Shown here: piece by piece, positions 63,451-64,000 of the stretch
Position numbering within the stretch: the first letter of the stretch is position 1
Layout of the letters: the number at the start of each line of letters is the position of its first letter
Assembly (NCBI GenBank): GCA_016713405.1
Contig: JADJPF010000007.1
Coordinates: 248,001 to 312,000 of the forward strand
DNA from: Blastocatellia bacterium
Lineage (GTDB): Bacteria > Acidobacteriota > Blastocatellia > Chloracidobacteriales > JADJPF01
Length of the DNA stretch: 64,000 nt
Direction of reading: 5' to 3'
Program-made: the position numbers and the translations under genes
Notes under the pieces: generated by a model
The model's database searches: none
What the model was told of the DNA's origin: nothing
What the model saw: only the letters and a program-made list of their open reading frames with translations

Positions 63451-64000
63451 ATGATTAAAAAAGTCTTTATTATTGGTATTTTCTCTTTTTTAATTTTTAG
63501 TCTTTCTTCATTTGTTTTTGCTCATGGAGGAGATGACCATGCGGATGAAGCAGGAGATCTTCCTATAGCACAAACAGGACAACTTAATAGCAAACTAGCT
63601 AAAACTAGTAATACAGAAATTTTACTTAAATATGCTACTCCTATAGCACAAACAGAAACTTTAGTTAAAATTTTTGTGACAGATTTAACAACTAATGAGC
63701 CTATTAGTAATGCTCAAATAAAGCTAAATTTTAATTTTCTAGGGAATTTACAAACTAGCAAAATATCTTATGGTACAGTTTATGCGGATGCTGCTAATTT
63801 TGAGGCAGTTGCGGCAACTACAAATAGCCCTGGAATTTATCAAACAAAAGTAACATTTCCCCAAGTAGGCAATTATGGGTTAAAAATGCGTATTGCTGGT
63901 AGCAATATTGATGCTAACACTAGTATTTCAGGTATTGTTGCACTAGAAAAACAAGTTGTTATTAGCTCAATTAGTTGGCAACAAATTATTTTTATAAGTA
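63451..64000 (+). CDS. Secreted His-rich protein, metal-efflux adaptor-like (cut by window edge)
   Basis: ATG at 63451 with GGAG 8 bp upstream. Residues 1-24 are a signal peptide. HGGDDHADEAGD after it is a His/Asp cluster of the kind found at the N-terminus of metal-efflux adaptors and related periplasmic metal-binding proteins. The following ~150 residues are a beta domain (LVKIFVTDLTTNEPISNAQIKL; GIYQTKVTFPQVGNYGLKMRI) of FixH/YtkA-like type. The gene continues past the window, so a full CzcB-like membrane-fusion protein is possible but not shown. Confidence 0.6.
   Translation, partial: MIKKVFIIGIFSFLIFSLSSFVFAHGGDDHADEAGDLPIAQTGQLNSKLAKTSNTEILLKYATPIAQTETLVKIFVTDLTTNEPISNAQIKLNFNFLGNLQTSKISYGTVYADAANFEAVAATTNSPGIYQTKVTFPQVGNYGLKMRIAGSNIDANTSISGIVALEKQVVISSISWQQIIFIS

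Noticed and set aside
1..64000. Prophage, IS element, integron or attachment sites
   Set aside because: No transposase, integrase, phage structural gene or flanking terminal repeats were found; the only tRNA lies in a housekeeping block without a partial copy nearby.

Overview
The window is AT-rich (roughly one third G+C by eye) bacterial chromosomal DNA. Two Oar-type TonB-dependent receptors with an N-terminal carboxypeptidase-regulatory-like domain, an S46 dipeptidyl peptidase, an AMIN-domain amidase, several Ser/Thr kinases with zinc-ribbon or TPR extensions, and the gene order ispE / tRNA-Gln / prs / rplY / pth / rpsF-rpsR-rplI all fit a Gram-negative member of the Acidobacteriota or a close relative. 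That assignment is inference; no rRNA gene is present. I see no prophage, IS element, CRISPR array or replication origin.

Layout. 1-5.4 kb: a type IV minor-pilin operon (GspH/FimU-, PilV-, PilW- and PilX-like). 5.6-9.5 kb: an Oar-like receptor and a convergent secreted protein. 9.8-16.1 kb: two different ATP-grasp ligases in tandem, a membrane-anchored protein that appears to be a selenoprotein (in-frame TGA at the second Cys of a CGC motif, followed by a SECIS-like hairpin), a DUF721/DciA-like protein and a peptidoglycan amidase. 16.1-19.0 kb: a frameshifted SH3 lipoprotein and an M49-like metallopeptidase. 19.1-23.6 kb (minus strand): housekeeping block. 23.8-30.7 kb: kinase, receiver, NAD-dependent epimerase and a large broken NHL/TIG-repeat protein. 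30.8-33.3 kb: membrane sulfatase-fold protein and a CDGSH protein. 33.5-38.1 kb: a TPR-CHAT protease-like gene coupled to a sigma-like and an anti-sigma-like gene. 38.2-43.7 kb (minus): Yip1-TPR protein and an unrecognised three-gene cluster. 44-50 kb: glycine-repeat zincin, unknown proteins, a degenerate kinase, an eIF2B-like protein, CinA and a second zincin. 50.3-58.4 kb: OmpA-family protein, second Oar-like receptor behind a highly structured leader, and a DPP7-like peptidase. 58.4-64 kb: DUF2064 transferase, alkyltransferase-like DNA-repair protein, a large kinase-TPR protein and the start of a His-rich secreted protein.

How the genes work together. The recurring themes are envelope work (pili, two TonB-type receptors, OmpA, amidase, peptidases) and signalling by kinases, receiver and sigma/anti-sigma pairs. 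The ribosomal and nucleotide genes on the minus strand are ordinary housekeeping. The most unusual item is the apparent selenoprotein at 12390-13595. Next come the interleaved inverted repeats (possible pseudoknot) upstream of the second receptor and the unknown operon at 39.5-43.7 kb.

Data quality. At least eight genes are broken by one-base changes in short A or T runs, two by an in-frame TAA and one (pth) by a further TGA; one gene contains an implausible poly-A/poly-T tract. Most of this looks like sequencing or assembly error, and it lowers confidence in every claim that rests on one base, including the selenocysteine call. UGA is otherwise almost unused as a stop here: I find one natural-looking case, pilV, among about 45 genes.
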